In this document: piece after piece, positions 10,573-21,584 of the stretch | Layout: each line of letters starts with the position of its first letter | Position numbering within the stretch: the first letter of the stretch is position 1 | Source: Geranomyces variabilis | Taxonomy: Eukaryota > Chytridiomycota > Chytridiomycetes > Spizellomycetales > Powellomycetaceae | Assembly (NCBI GenBank): GCA_027603065.1 | Contig: JADGJP010000002.1 | Coordinates: forward strand, 896,029-960,028 | Reading direction: 5' to 3' | Length of the DNA: 64,000 nt | The notes under the pieces: generated by a model | The model's input: only the letters and a program-made list of their open reading frames with translations | The model's database searches: none | Told to the model about the DNA's origin: nothing | Translations under genes and position numbers: made by a program

Positions 10573-12492
10573 ATGCCTTCTCGTCCAAAAGGCGCCGGCG
10601 GCGGCTACTTTCCTCTCACTGCCTACAGCCCGCGCTCTGCACGATCCTCGTTTGACTCGACAACTTCGTCTCTAAACGCCGCCGCTCTACTCGCAACACA
10701 CAGCCCGCCACCGTCGTCCCAATATCTCGCACGGCCTACACTCGACCCATATGCTGACCCATATGCCGAGCCACCCGACCATTCGGACGACGGCGAAACA
10801 GGCACCGCCAATAATGCCGGTGATACCGACTCCGATCGCCGGCATCCAAACCCGCTTCTTGAGCGTCTCATATCGGACGCCTCGCTACATGACCAGACAG
10901 GGCTTGAGGAAATTCGCGTGGACTGCGAGGACCGCGACTGGAATGACGTGCCGTTTGCGGTGCTGTACGCACTTGGGATGGCGTCGCTGCTCTTGACGGG
11001 TGTCATTATGCTTCTCACCACGACTCCTGGTCCTGCCGAGACTATACTTCCGCGATCGGTATACCGGACGATCAAAGACTCTGCGGGCCTTTTGGCTATC
11101 ACGACTGCTGGCGCGATCGGCGTCTGCTGCGTGTGGCTGTCGCTCTTGCGCGCATATGTCCGACCTGTCGTATTATTCACCATATACACAATTCCGATCA
11201 CCTGCTTGGGCTTCTTTGCAACTATGGTGGCCCTATCAGCTATTGGAAAAGCAAATGATGCGCCATATCTGGGTGCTCAGTACGACGGAGCACTAGTTAG
11301 CGCCGCAGGCTTCTTGATGGCCGGAGTGGCGTCCGCCACTTACTTGTACCGAAGGCGGAAGGAGACCGAACAAACAGTGCACATTTTGCAGGTACGGGCT
11401 TTCGCATACTTGAGATACTCATGTGGCAACCGTCCTGATCTTATCTTGCAAATCCCGTCTTGCAGCTTTCTTGCGATATTCTGCGTACGAATCCCGGCAT
11501 ATTCGTTGTCTCGATTGCGCTTACGACGGCGTACACGGTGTTTGCACTGACATGGGTGCTACTCTTCAGCCGCCTCTTTCTGCGAGGGTGGAAAGAGACG
11601 GATCCGGCGGGCATCGCGCACTGGCACCTGGCGGGCGGGACTGGTTGGGCTGTGGCGTTCTTTACGCTTATGTATTTTTGGACATCGGCGATTTTCAAAA
11701 ACGTTGAAAAAGTTACCATTGCTGGCGTCGTGAGCGAGTGGTATTTCCAAAGGTAAGCAACTGGCTCGCCGCCTAGCATTATTTCCCTCATTTTCCGAAA
11801 CACTAATCGGGTTTAACAGAATGGAGGGTTCCACGACGGCCGACCGGACCTGGAAAAACTTCCGCGCAGCTACAAGTACACAGTTTGGCTCTGTTTGCCT
11901 GGGCTCTCTCATCCTAGGCGTGGTGCAGACCCTCCAATTTTTCTCTCGCCTCGCCCGACGGGTAACAGGCGGCGGTGCAATGCACCGGCTTTTCACAGCC
12001 TGCCTCGACTGCGGTGGGCACCTCGCCGACAATGTCACATCCTACGCACTCGTATACGTCGGCCTGACAGGCGTGTCGTTTGCGTCCGCCAGCTACGCGA
12101 CAACGCGCGTGTTCCGCCGTAATCTCGTGCTGGGACTTGTAACGGCGACTGTCACGCGGCTGATTTTGTTTGTTGCGACGACGACGCTGGCTGGTGGCGC
12201 GGGCATTGCTGCATTCTTTTTTGCCAGCCGTGGGTTGCAGAGCCCATATGCGTACGTTGTGGGGGTTGTGGGAGCGGTTGTGCCCTATTACCTTGTGCAG
12301 GTGTTGGCGCATGTTGTGCAAAATACGTGAGTACGGGTGGAGGGCAGTAGACTTCTCTTTGTCGTTTCCTTGTTTACTCACTTATTGTTTTGCAGTGTCG
12401 ATGCCACATTCATATGCTACCTCTTGGATGTGGACGCAAACGCCGTCAACTGCGAAAGCGCGCATCGAATCTTTTCGCGCCTAACTCGCTGA
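10573..12492 (+). CDS. PNS1: Choline-transporter-like membrane protein (CTL/SLC44, PNS1)
   Basis: Exons 10573-11391, 11466-11752, 11820-12326 and 12396-12492 give 569 residues. About 130 hydrophilic N-terminal residues precede roughly ten TM helices. Family marks are the central part (FRAATSTQFGSVCLGSLILG), the segment AMHRLFTACLDCGGHLADN, and the C-terminal ATFICYLLDVDANAVNCES, which corresponds to the conserved CTL ending. Animal members move choline or ethanolamine; the yeast homologue Pns1 sits at the plasma membrane with no proven substrate, so transport of choline is not certain here. All four exons keep frame. The stop codon lies inside the ABC relic on the other strand. Confidence 0.9.
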
Positions 12493-12655
12493 CCTCACTT
12501 TGGTCTCCCTGAGCAAGCAAAACCTTATCCTGCTCCAAGCAGCATGCCTCTAAGACAGCTTGATAGCGCTCCGCATCGAGCGTCTGACCGAAGAAAACAT
12601 TTTCCCGGATCGTGGGTTGCTGGATCCAAGGCTTTTGGGGACAAAAAGACAGCTG
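12479..12655 (-). pseudogene. Fragment of an ABCC/MRP-type ABC transporter NBD
   Basis: On the minus strand about 55 codons read FCPQKPWIQQPTIRENVFFG, then LDAERYQAVLEACCLEQD and LLAQGDQSEVSELG. This is the Q-loop to pre-signature part of an ABCC nucleotide-binding domain 1. It breaks off just before the expected signature motif, and no Walker A or transmembrane part is seen upstream. The open frame continues on both sides but loses all resemblance. It therefore looks like a relic left by deletion or ectopic duplication. It overlaps the last codons and stop of the transporter gene on the opposite strand. Confidence 0.7.
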
Positions 12656-13216
12656 TGAAGCGTTAGGTCGAGCGAGGGACCCTGCGCTTTCGGGGAAGGC
12701 GAAAAAATTATCACACTGTAAGCTGCTGCATGCAGCCTCTGCGTCATCCCGACGGCCCCGAGTGTTCTTAATAGCGCACAGACGCGGACTGTACTGCGTC
12801 CCTTGTTCTGATCGTGCACGCGAGCTTGCTGGTGATGATACTTTATGCGCGTAACGTCCTTCTCCGTGAGAGTCAGTAAATAAAGAATTGCGAGTTGGGG
12901 ACTTGTCGGTTGTTTTTTGTGATAGTACTGTTTTTTTGAAATATGCTTTTGTTGCAACGGTCGCCCGAGTCAAAACAAACAAAACGCAGCCACCTTCCTA
13001 TGACCGATGTGAGGGGGCTTGGACTGATTTAATGGTTGCGGGACCGATTTATCAGTCTTCGATCGGGCGCAACTGAAAGCGATGCGGAGACCGAGGTTTT
13101 GACCAGCTGCCCTATGCGTCGCCCGCACAGATATGATCAGAGGCTATGACAGCTCGCCGCTGAATGACTCACGCACGCGACGGAACCGGTAACGAGGCGA
13201 CAGAACATCTTATTTT
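12493..13216. other. Intergenic between transporter and kinase genes
   Basis: Convergent gene ends. Apart from the ABC relic at its left edge, about 560 bases (12656-13216) hold no recognised gene, RNA or repeat. Confidence 0.4.
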
Positions 13217-15521
13217 TTACACAGTGACCTGCTTTTCAGCGCCGTGTGCGCTGCCGACAGCATCTTCCCACCCGGCATGCCTGAACGTAAACCCGACAAA
13301 TGCATCGCGAATCTCCTTTTCCCGCGCCTTCTTTGTCTCACTCCCACCCTTAACATTTTTGCCCGCCACATCACGCATCCGCTCGCGCACCTCCTTGTAC
13401 ATCGCCATATCGTTCTCATCACTGAAATCGTCGAAATAGCTCGTGTCGGTCTCGGTTGGCAGAGTAGGGACAAACGGTGGCGCGGCCCCCGCGGGAGTGC
13501 GCAGCCGCGGAAAGGAGAGCGGCGCAAAGAATGGGTGGGATTGCAGTGCGTGCGGCGTTCGTAGACGGGTGTCGCGGCTTGCGAGAAGCGCAGTGACGAG
13601 TGACCAGGCTGTGTCGGTCAGGTTGAATTCCTCATCGGCGCCCGTATAGTGTGGGCGTTCAAGAACCTTGGACCAATTGTACACGTTGACCCAGACGTCG
13701 TCGGTTGTAGGTGCAGTGAAGGGTGGGTAGCCTAAGATGTGCCAGAAAAGTGCCGGAACGGTGAGCTATGGGCACTCAGTAGCTAGACGAGATGCCTTCC
13801 TCACCAGCGAGGCACTCAAAGAGAATGCATCCGATGCTCCAGTAATCCACCTCGAGACCGTAACCCTCCTGATTGTTAGTTAAAACCTCAGGCGCCATGT
13901 AATCTGGGCTGCCAACGAGTGAATAAGCCTGTCGGGTGGCAGAAATGTTAGACACCCCGTCCTGTCCGACCACCTTAATTCTGCAAGGCAGCAGGTTACA
14001 TGCGCATACCAGCATGTCTTCACGCCGTATTGACTGGTGAATGCTGCGGCGCTCGTAAGTTGATCGCTTTGTCGGAACGGTCATTTTGATCTTATCCAAC
14101 TGAGCAACAAAGGACAAAGAAGGTCATAAAGTTGTTCTGCTGTCTTCTGTTCGAAATGCCACACAAGGTGTTGTCACCTTTATCTTTAAGCCATCGACCA
14201 CCTTTTGACTGACCCATCCCCGACTCAGCCCAAAATCAGTCAACTTCAGATGACCGCCAGCATCAATCAAGAAGTTTTCCGGCTTTAAATCCCGATGAAT
14301 GAAGCCTAGCGCATGCAGCTCGGCAACCGCAACAGCCATCTCCGCAACGTAAAACCGCGCGTGACACTCGCGCAGCACGCCGCTATTGTTCAGGAGCGTG
14401 CGCATGTCTCCGCCCGGAACGTATTCCATTGCCAGAAACACATGGTCGGTGTCCTGGAAGGAGTAGAGGAGCTTGACGAGCCACGGCGTTGATGTGCGGG
14501 TTAGGATGTCGCGCTCGGTGAGAATATGGTTGATCTCTCCCAGGTTGAGGAGGAGAGATTTGGACATCTTCTTGAGTGCACAAACTTCCTTGGTGTCGTT
14601 TTGGCGGGCGAGGAAGACCTGTTTTCTCGGCAAAATGAGGACTTTCCAGGTATGGCAGTATATGTGGGCTATTCGCGGAGTGCCTCACCTGCCCGTACCC
14701 GCCTTGGCCGACTTGTTTGATGATGCAAAAGTTGGCGATGCGCGGCCTGCACCGCCGGCGGCGCAGTTTATCCGTCTCAGACTGACAATGCTTCTTCCAC
14801 CCCCGTATTTGGTCATCTGAGGACGACTGGGAGTAGGCGAGTAATCAGACGGGGCAATCTTCAATATGCTCGCATGCCAATATTGGCAAAGACTTACGCC
14901 TTGCGATTCTTGCTTGAAGCGCTGCAGGCGAGCCTTGCGATCGTCCAGATACTTAAGCAGGTCAAAGTAGTGCTCGAGAAAGACTGCAAGGTAATCAAGC
15001 CATCAGGACAAAGGAGGATGTGTGTTTTTTAAATGATTGCCGCAGTCATGACAGCGCAGAAACTTACAGATGTTGGTCATCTCCGACTTTCTTCTTGTTA
15101 CAGCACTGACCGCAAACGGCTTGTCGCCTATTGTCCCTCCGGCGTCCCTTGCCAATGCAGCTTCTGCAGCCGGCGAAGCATGCCGGGCACCGCCTGCGGC
15201 GCCGGCTACCGCTGTCCGCGGCGGCCTTGGCGGCTTTTGCGGCGGTTGTGGCTGCACGTGATGGCCACTGCTAGCTGCCTCTGGTTGAATCATTGTAGCA
15301 CCCGAAGATACCGGTGATGACGCAGCGGGCAGCGGCTTTGTTCGGTTATCGGAGAGCGACAGCGTTACGGCCATGTTTTCGGCAATGCGGTCAACGGCGG
15401 CAATTGCGTCCACCGAGTGTGTCGGGATTGGAATGCGAGTCCGTGGAGGTGGTGATGGCGGCATAGCTGAAGGAGACATCCCGCTGGCGCGGACCGATGA
15501 GGATGAATGTGAGCCGTTCAT
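13217..15521 (-). CDS. NDR/LATS-family AGC kinase, Dbf2/Sid2-like
   Basis: Exons 15521-15068, 14983-14900, 14816-14689, 14618-14178, 14099-13805 and 13731-13217 give about 638 residues. A low-complexity N-terminus (about 1-150) leads into a Mob1-binding helix region ([20 protein letters not shown]). The kinase domain follows: glycine loop QGGYGQVF, lysine [16 protein letters not shown] and [10 protein letters not shown]. The usual NDR insert separates DFG from APE. The tail has [13 protein letters not shown] and the hydrophobic motif FVGFTFRH, close to Dbf2/Sid2, which act in mitotic exit and septation downstream of Cdc15/Sid1 with Mob1. The exon 2/3 join needs a GC donor at 14899 to keep frame. 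The GTAAGT two bases on would shift it, so that border is doubtful. Confidence 0.85.
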
Positions 15522-15810
15522 GCTGGATGATCAGGTTTTCGACAGGTGCTTCCTTATGGTGGTGTATCGACAAGGAGGTGCAGACTTCTCGGCCAACGAT
15601 CCTCAGCAAAGGCAGCAGGAAGTCCCAAGGGGACGAGGAAGAGGCAGGGACAATGTTGATGTTCTTTTCAAATAGCTAACCCATCCGAGAGCTTACGACG
15701 CTGTCATGCCGGGCCAGAAACTCCGACGACAAAAAATTGGCGCCAATAGTTTTGGAAGCAAATTGACGTGCTGCGCACACGCTTTCCATTATTACACTCT
15801 TTTCCAAACG
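15522..15810. promoter_or_regulatory. Divergent promoter, Dbf2-like kinase / phosducin-like protein
   Basis: This 289-base gap lies between two start codons facing away from each other. No specific element is confidently identified. Confidence 0.4.
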
Positions 15811-16794
15811 ATGGCCGACATGGACGAGCGCATTCTTCGAGCAATCACAGGTTCCTCCGGCTGCGAGTCGCATCTCGAGCCGGGTGACCGGCGGAATCCT
15901 GACGACGCAGACCAGTCTGATTACTCTCAGGACTCCGAGGACTCGGACTCAAATTCCCGTGGCCGCCACCGCGATATCCCACCAGCCGACACCGCGGCCA
16001 ACCGCGCGCTTTCGGATGCTGCTCTTCGTCAGCATCTGTCTCTCGGTGGGGCAAAAACCGGACCTAAAGGTGTCATAGCAGATCGCAAGTTCCACGAGCG
16101 GCAGGAGCGCGCGCGGCGCGAGATCAAGACGCGGAGAGACTGGGACCGCACTGATGGCAAGGCGTTGAGCAGCGGGTGGGTGGCACGGCAGATCGCTGCA
16201 GACGCGGCCGCCGCAGCAGACGGTGATGATGATGACGATGCAAATGAGAATGAGGACGAGGAGATTGACCAAGATGCTGCATACCTCGCCTCGTATCGCG
16301 CTAAACGCCTCGCCCAACTCGCCCGCGCCGCGCACGGTCCACGCTTTGGGTCCGTCATCTCGCTCGACACATCCGACGCATATCTTCAGGCTATTGACGA
16401 TGCGCCGCCAGCAGTCCTGGTCATTATCCACCTTTATGATAATCGCATTGAATCCTGCCGGCTTGTTGACACATTGCTTGTCCAACTTGCGCTCCGGCGA
16501 CCCGCGGTGAAGTTTTGCCGAATTGAGGCCGGTGTTGCGGATGAGACGTTTGACCGCATTGCCCTGCCGGCGCTGATTGCCTACCGCGCCGGGGAGACAG
16601 TTGCCACTGCCATGCGCGTTTTGGACGAGGTGGATGAGTGGAAGCGAAGTGGAAGGTGCAATGTTGAGGAGCTGGAGTCTGCGCTGGTTGCGGGCGGCAT
16701 GCTGAGTGAAGATGGCGTTGATGATACGCCGGAGCGACGAGGACTGAATGCAGCTGTCGGTGGCCTTTGTATTGGAGGAGACAGCATGATTTAA
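15811..16794 (+). CDS. Phosducin-like protein (thioredoxin-like fold)
   Basis: Intronless, 327 residues. Acidic and low-complexity in the first 75 residues, then GPKGVIADRKFHE, the phosducin N-terminal signature, and a charged helix. The C-terminal thioredoxin-like domain shows AVLVIIHLYDNRIESCRLVDTLL and later VKFCRIEAG and ALPALIAYRAGE. No CxxC is present, as expected for phosducins. Phosducin-like proteins bind G-beta-gamma and work with the CCT chaperonin to assemble G-beta. The start at 15811 (MADMDERIL) matches the family; an upstream in-frame extension to 15706 is probably leader. Close to PhLP1-type by the GPKGVI motif; subtype not certain. Confidence 0.87.
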   Translation: MADMDERILRAITGSSGCESHLEPGDRRNPDDADQSDYSQDSEDSDSNSRGRHRDIPPADTAANRALSDAALRQHLSLGGAKTGPKGVIADRKFHERQERARREIKTRRDWDRTDGKALSSGWVARQIAADAAAAADGDDDDDANENEDEEIDQDAAYLASYRAKRLAQLARAAHGPRFGSVISLDTSDAYLQAIDDAPPAVLVIIHLYDNRIESCRLVDTLLVQLALRRPAVKFCRIEAGVADETFDRIALPALIAYRAGETVATAMRVLDEVDEWKRSGRCNVEELESALVAGGMLSEDGVDDTPERRGLNAAVGGLCIGGDSMI

Positions 16795-16890
16795 TTTGCG
16801 AGCCCCAAATGTCCCTTTCTCTCAAACTTTTTGTCTAAATTATTCTTTTCAAACGGTAATCCTGGCGGTCGTTTTGTGCCAACCCGTCGC

Positions 16891-18218
16891 CTAGGCTTCC
16901 AAATCCGACGCGCTCGTGCCGCCCACCCTGCCAGCAAGTACTTTGGTCGATCCGCCCGACTTCCCGCCCTTGCCCGTCCGAGACGAACTCTGGTTAGCGA
17001 CGCTTGAATTAGCAGACTGCATTTTTTGGAAGATAGTGAGCAACTCGAAAGCGTTCTCTAGGAACGTCCAGAAGGTGCCAGTGATCAAGGCCGTGGGAAT
17101 TACTGAAACAAAATGAAAAACCAGGTCATGCTTCTAAGCGACTAGTTCACGGCGACTTCGTCGGTAGGCTTATCTCGTACCATAAGGGTTTTGTACGGAG
17201 TCCAGAAGTTGGGTCACAAACACGACCACGACGCAGCATGCCATGGTCAAGCCCATCAAAATGTTATTGGAAATTTGAAGATGCGTCATGGGCGAGGGTG
17301 TGCTTGATTTGATATCGCGTTGGGCATTGCGAAGCTTTAGACGAAAGGGAGCATTATACTTCAAACACCCATGCGCGGAGAGGAGGAAAGATGTAAGTCC
17401 TTACCGTTCGGGTGAAGACGCCCATGCCAATGATAACATACAACACCGGCAAAATGATAATGACTCCCCAATAGGTCTTGCTGACGACCTCGGTCTTGTG
17501 AATATTATCAAGCCCAATCGCCATGGTCAATGTCGTAAGCCCAACTGATATTATTGCCATTCCTATGACGAGATTCCGACGTGTGCGTGCACTCGGGTAG
17601 ACAGCAGCAAAGCGGTAGGCGGCCGCCCAAAATAGCAATCCGAATCGCAGCTGGCTGAAGATAATGCACAGATATTTGTATGTCATTATGTGGCTATTCG
17701 AGCCCAACATGATGAAAACCGACGTTGTCCTAAACACATGCGAAGGGATCAGCCGGTGTGGCACGAGGGCCCGGAGCAGCTTCTGTCTTGCATACTTTCC
17801 GAGCGACAGGTTTAAAGCGTCACCAATGTTTAAGATGACTGCGACAAGCAGAAGGCCGGCGCGCACGCTTGGCATTGTTATATATCTCCAACTGCTGATC
17901 AGCAGGGCTGAATTGATTTAAAAAGGCACAAGATTTGGTCATAAGAATGTCGCTTTGTCGGAGTGAGAAAGGCAGACTTGGCATACCAGCCATGACGATC
18001 GGCCATGCCGCCCCAATCATGACTCCAGGACCGCCATAGGCCACTGTAACCGGACGTGATTAGAGATCCTGAAATACCTATCATCGATAATGGGGACGCT
18101 TACGAGCAGCTTGGTCGATTTTAGCGTTGATACCGGCGACAACGGGGGGATAGCTGAGAACAGCATCGAACACATTTGGGTTACTAAGACATGTCTGGAT
18201 CATGGGATCGGCACTCAT
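16891..18218 (-). CDS. Putative seven-TM membrane protein, family not recognised
   Basis: Exons 18218-18104, 18043-17987, 17907-17405, 17358-17181 and 17102-16891 give 354 residues, all phases consistent. A short N-terminus with DPMIQTCLSNPNVFDAV is followed by about seven TM helices, among them VMIGAAWPIVMAGALLIS, then VRAGLLLVAVILNIGDAL, then WGVIIILPVLYVIIGMGVF and MACCVVVVFVTQLLDSV. The C-tail is Ser/Gly/Lys rich and ends in DLEA. Size and plan match the other seven-TM gene at 4.7-6.2 kb, but I see no clear residue-level match and cannot claim they are paralogues. Neither DRY- nor NPxxY-like motifs are visible. A fungal receptor-like protein is one reading; a transporter or scramblase is another. 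Confidence 0.7.
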
Positions 18219-18593
18219 GTTTGCGAGCGAAGGCGAAGGGTATAAGAAACTAAAAGTGCGAGGTTGGGCAGAGGGCCGCTTTATTTTAAGGGAGACACCG
18301 TTCTCTATTGCTTGCTGGGGACGTTCGGCTAGAGATTGTCTGTAGCGGGACGGTTGGTGCAAAAATAGCACCGGGCGGGGCAGCCGGTTTTCGACAGCCA
18401 CCGCCAGACCAAACACCGACAGCGGGGTAGGGTGCACCGAATGAGTCACCGGCGATTGATTAGGCAATCCCATCGCCGCCTGTCTCTTTTCTAAAGTTTT
18501 TTTGCGTCGGGCCCAACGCGAGCACATCTCGGCCATCGCCACCCTCAAAACGGTCCACGGTTCCTCGTCGTCCTTTCCGCACTGCAGCTCAAA
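18219..18593. promoter_or_regulatory. Divergent promoter, seven-TM protein / GPI binding protein
   Basis: 375 bases between diverging starts, containing T-rich and C-rich tracts. No individual element can be assigned. Confidence 0.35.
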
Positions 18594-20277
18594 ATGTTAT
18601 TCATTTCCTCCGCTTTGTTTGCTTTGGCTGTGTTGTCTGAGGGCGCTGCGGCTGCCATTGCCAGGAACTGCACGACCAACTTCAACGCAGCCGCCAATGT
18701 CGACTACTTTGTCGCGCAAAAGGCTGCTGCCGCCTCGATTCCATCGGTAGGGACTTGTGCCATTGTTGAATTATCATTGGCCGCAGCGAAATGAACCCGC
18801 TCGTATCTGCTAGGGCTCCAACGTTGCCATCACATACCCTGCCGCGGGCAACTACAAGATTGTTGAGGATAAATTCACAAACAATACCTATGTGCTCTAC
18901 CAATGCGGAACTCCAAAGCCCACCACCAATCTTCCGGCGAACCTTGCTGGTACGAGAATCTGAAGCCACAAAGATCGCAACGCAAGCGCACGTCTTTGCA
19001 TCCTTTCTCACACTTCCTGTCGTATGGTCGCAGGCGTGTTTGAGATCCCCGTTCAGGCTATCATTACCACGTCGACTACCCAGCTAAGCTTCCTCGAGCT
19101 TTTGGATGCCAGGAGCACCATCAAGTACACCACCGCCAAGGGCCTCATCACGTCACCTTGCGTGCTCAAGGCTGGTAAGTGATCAAGACGGTCGCGAGTC
19201 CTGAAGGGGCAATGATCTCGTGTATAGCTGACAAGACCGTTCTGTGTTTTGCATTGCACAGCCCTGCCTGCTCTTCCTAGCAAATCGGGCACTCTGTCCA
19301 CTGACGAGACCGCCGCATGGACTGCCGCCACAGCCGCCACCAATCTTACCCTCGTAGAAGTTTACGACACGGTGACTCCCTCGGCCACCAACAGGGATGT
19401 GAAGTTCCCCGCAACTAGCGACCAGTCCGCCACGCTCTCGCGCGCCGATTGGCTGTACTTTTTGGCGGCATTTTACAACCAGGAACCGCTAGCAAAAAGC
19501 CTCGTCGACCAGATTACGACCAGCTACAACTGCATTTCGACCGCCGCAAAATCCTCAGCTGCCGCTCTTGGCAGTCCTGACGCTTATTGGGCGTCTAGCT
19601 CTGACGGTGTGCTGTACAATGGCTCGCCGTATGTCAAAGCCTACCTCGCTTCGGCCGGCGGCACATCGTCGCAGGTTGGCGCTCTCGACACGGGCGCAGC
19701 TTCCCTTGCCGACTATAACATCTCGCAGGCCGCTGATATTACGGCTTTGGACATCGTGTTGAAAAACTCGGAGTTGTTCTTCACGGATGCGGTTTCTAGC
19801 CTCGACGCGTGGTTGGGCTGGACCGGGCTGAAGAAAACCGATATCTCCGCTTACAACGTGACGCGGGCTGGTCAGATTTGGTCTGCCGATAAGCAAGGTT
19901 CGCCCGAGGGATCTGGCTCGGGTTGGTTCAACGGCGCGGTTGTGAACCTCCATGTCGTGCTCGCCGACATTGCGTCGATTGTGCAGCCCGGCTTGTTTGG
20001 CTCCAGCTACACGCGCACATACTTCCGCAATATTGCGCAGGGCGAACCGATCGTACCTGTGGCGGCCTCGCAGTGTGCGGATGTCAACGCCGCGAGCACT
20101 TTGCCGGCAATTACATGCCCTAGCGCCATTACCAGCAAGTCTGTCGCTGGTGCGGTCGACTGGGCTGGCGCTGGAGAGCCTGCTTACCAGTACCCGGGCG
20201 GCGCGGGCAGGACTGTTGGAGCTTCCCTCGCGCTCGTGGTGATGGGGACTCTTGTTGCATCCATGCTAGCCATCTGA
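18594..20277 (+). CDS. Secreted, GPI-anchored periplasmic-binding-protein-like protein
   Basis: Exons 18594-18746, 18814-18949, 19034-19174 and 19262-20277 give 481 residues. A clear signal peptide occupies about 1-22, and a hydrophobic C-terminus (VGASLALVVMGTLVASMLAI) after a Gly-rich stretch suggests a GPI signal. The middle reads YKIVEDKFTNNTYVLYQCG, then FEIPVQAIITTSTTQLSFLE and later GSPYVKAYLASAGG. This layout recalls the class III (BtuF/FhuD-like) binding-protein fold found in some secreted fungal and oomycete proteins. There are several N-x-S/T sequons. A role in binding iron, siderophore or cobalamin at the wall is possible but unproven. Secretion and anchoring are well supported; the fold is a family-level guess. 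Confidence 0.7.
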
Positions 20278-20405
20278 TACTTTCTATTCACTCGACTTTC
20301 GAGCTATAAAGTCGCTGATTCGAAAATAGATTATATTTACATGTGCGCGCAGGAGCGGAAAGGCAGTAAAAAGCCCTGTGCCGGAAAATGAGCCGGGTAT
20401 ACGTC

Positions 20406-21357
20406 CTATACAATTGCAACCTTAGGTTCCTTGACCGCTGCTTTATCTAATGCGGCCTTGATCATGTCCGTCACTTCTTCGGCCTTTGCAGCAGCGATGC
20501 GCGCGCAGTGGATGACCTGGCCAGCCTCGACAGCCACTCCGCCAGCTTTGCTGAGGGTGCAGACATCGCCGTGTCGGTTGACGACAAAAGTCATGTCGCC
20601 TTCGGCGCACTGCTCCTCGAGTAAGGTCGGATCAACGACCTGCAGCGTGCCCTGGTTGAAAAAGGCGAATGTAACACATATCGGAACATGATGCAGTGTC
20701 AGCGGGATCGGATTGCGTTCCGATGTTGAGTGCTGGTGAGTGCGGTCATTGAGTTAGAAAGGGTTGACCACGATCGCTTCTGTGGAATCAAAAAACAGTG
20801 CATCGCTTCCTTTCACTTACGATTGTTACATCTTCACCCAGCACCGTCACGTCCGGCCGCTTAAAATGCATTAGCGCCGCAACCGCTGCGATGCATGCGC
20901 AATCCACAATGTTTCCCTCGTGGTCAATCACACGCACATCAACCTTGATCTGCCAGACCTTCTCGCCCGCCACAATGCACAATCCCTCGGTATCAACCGC
21001 TCTACTGCCTCTCAAAGCCCGCTCCAAGACCCGAGCAATCAATATCTCATCCCCACCGCTGTTCCCTCCACTTGGTCCGTCGCCAAACGCCGGACTGGCC
21101 ATTGGCGAGAAATCCGTCGTGAACATCAACGCGCCTTCGGTTGGTGCATTGGGACGCGGACGAACGATTTCGCAAGAGACGTTTGCCGTTACTCGTGTTT
21201 TGCCGAGACGGACTTCGGCGTGGCCTGGTTGTGGGCCGAGGAGAATGCGGGTAGTCCGGATGTCGTGTGGGGAGCGCGAGTCGAGGCGTTGGCGGGAGAT
21301 GAGCGCGGAGAGGAGAAAGGCCTTTTCGTTGATGGATGGTGGGACGTCTTTGGACAT
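20406..21357 (-). CDS. RRP45: Exosome core subunit Rrp45 (EXOSC9)
   Basis: Exons 21357-20821 and 20732-20406 give 287 residues. It is an RNase PH-like ring subunit of the RNA exosome, in the nucleus and cytoplasm, without catalysis of its own. The start MSKDVPPSINEKAFLLSAL, then RLDSRSPHDIRTTRI, GKTRVTANVSCEIVRP and ALMFTTDFSPMASPAF are Rrp45 hallmarks. The second half has EKVWQIKVDVRVIDHEGN and FNQGTLQVVDPTLLEE. The joined exons read TIHSTSERNPIPLTLHHVPI across the intron, which fits the family. The protein lacks a long acidic C-terminal extension. It is divergent from the Eme1 gene over 227 bases. Confidence 0.93.
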
Positions 21358-21584
21358 TGTTTGCGGAACAGTGCTGCAGGCCGTGAGGGATGAAGGATCG
21401 TTTTCGGGAGATCGTCGAGTCGACGAAAACTTCAAAAAGAAACCCCAAGGCGAAGCGGGGTTCTCCGACCGGAGCTGCGCAAAAGTCTGCGCCACGCTGT
21501 CCGGTCGCGGCGAAACGGCGAGACTTTCTCACACCTCGTCCGGCGGGCGGGCATGAGCATGAGCACTCGGCGCTTCGAAAAGCA

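Noticed and set aside
13983-14011. A 29-base GTATGC...TTGCAG piece in kinase exon 5 that looks like a mini-intron
   Set aside because: Reading through it keeps the frame, and removing it would break it.
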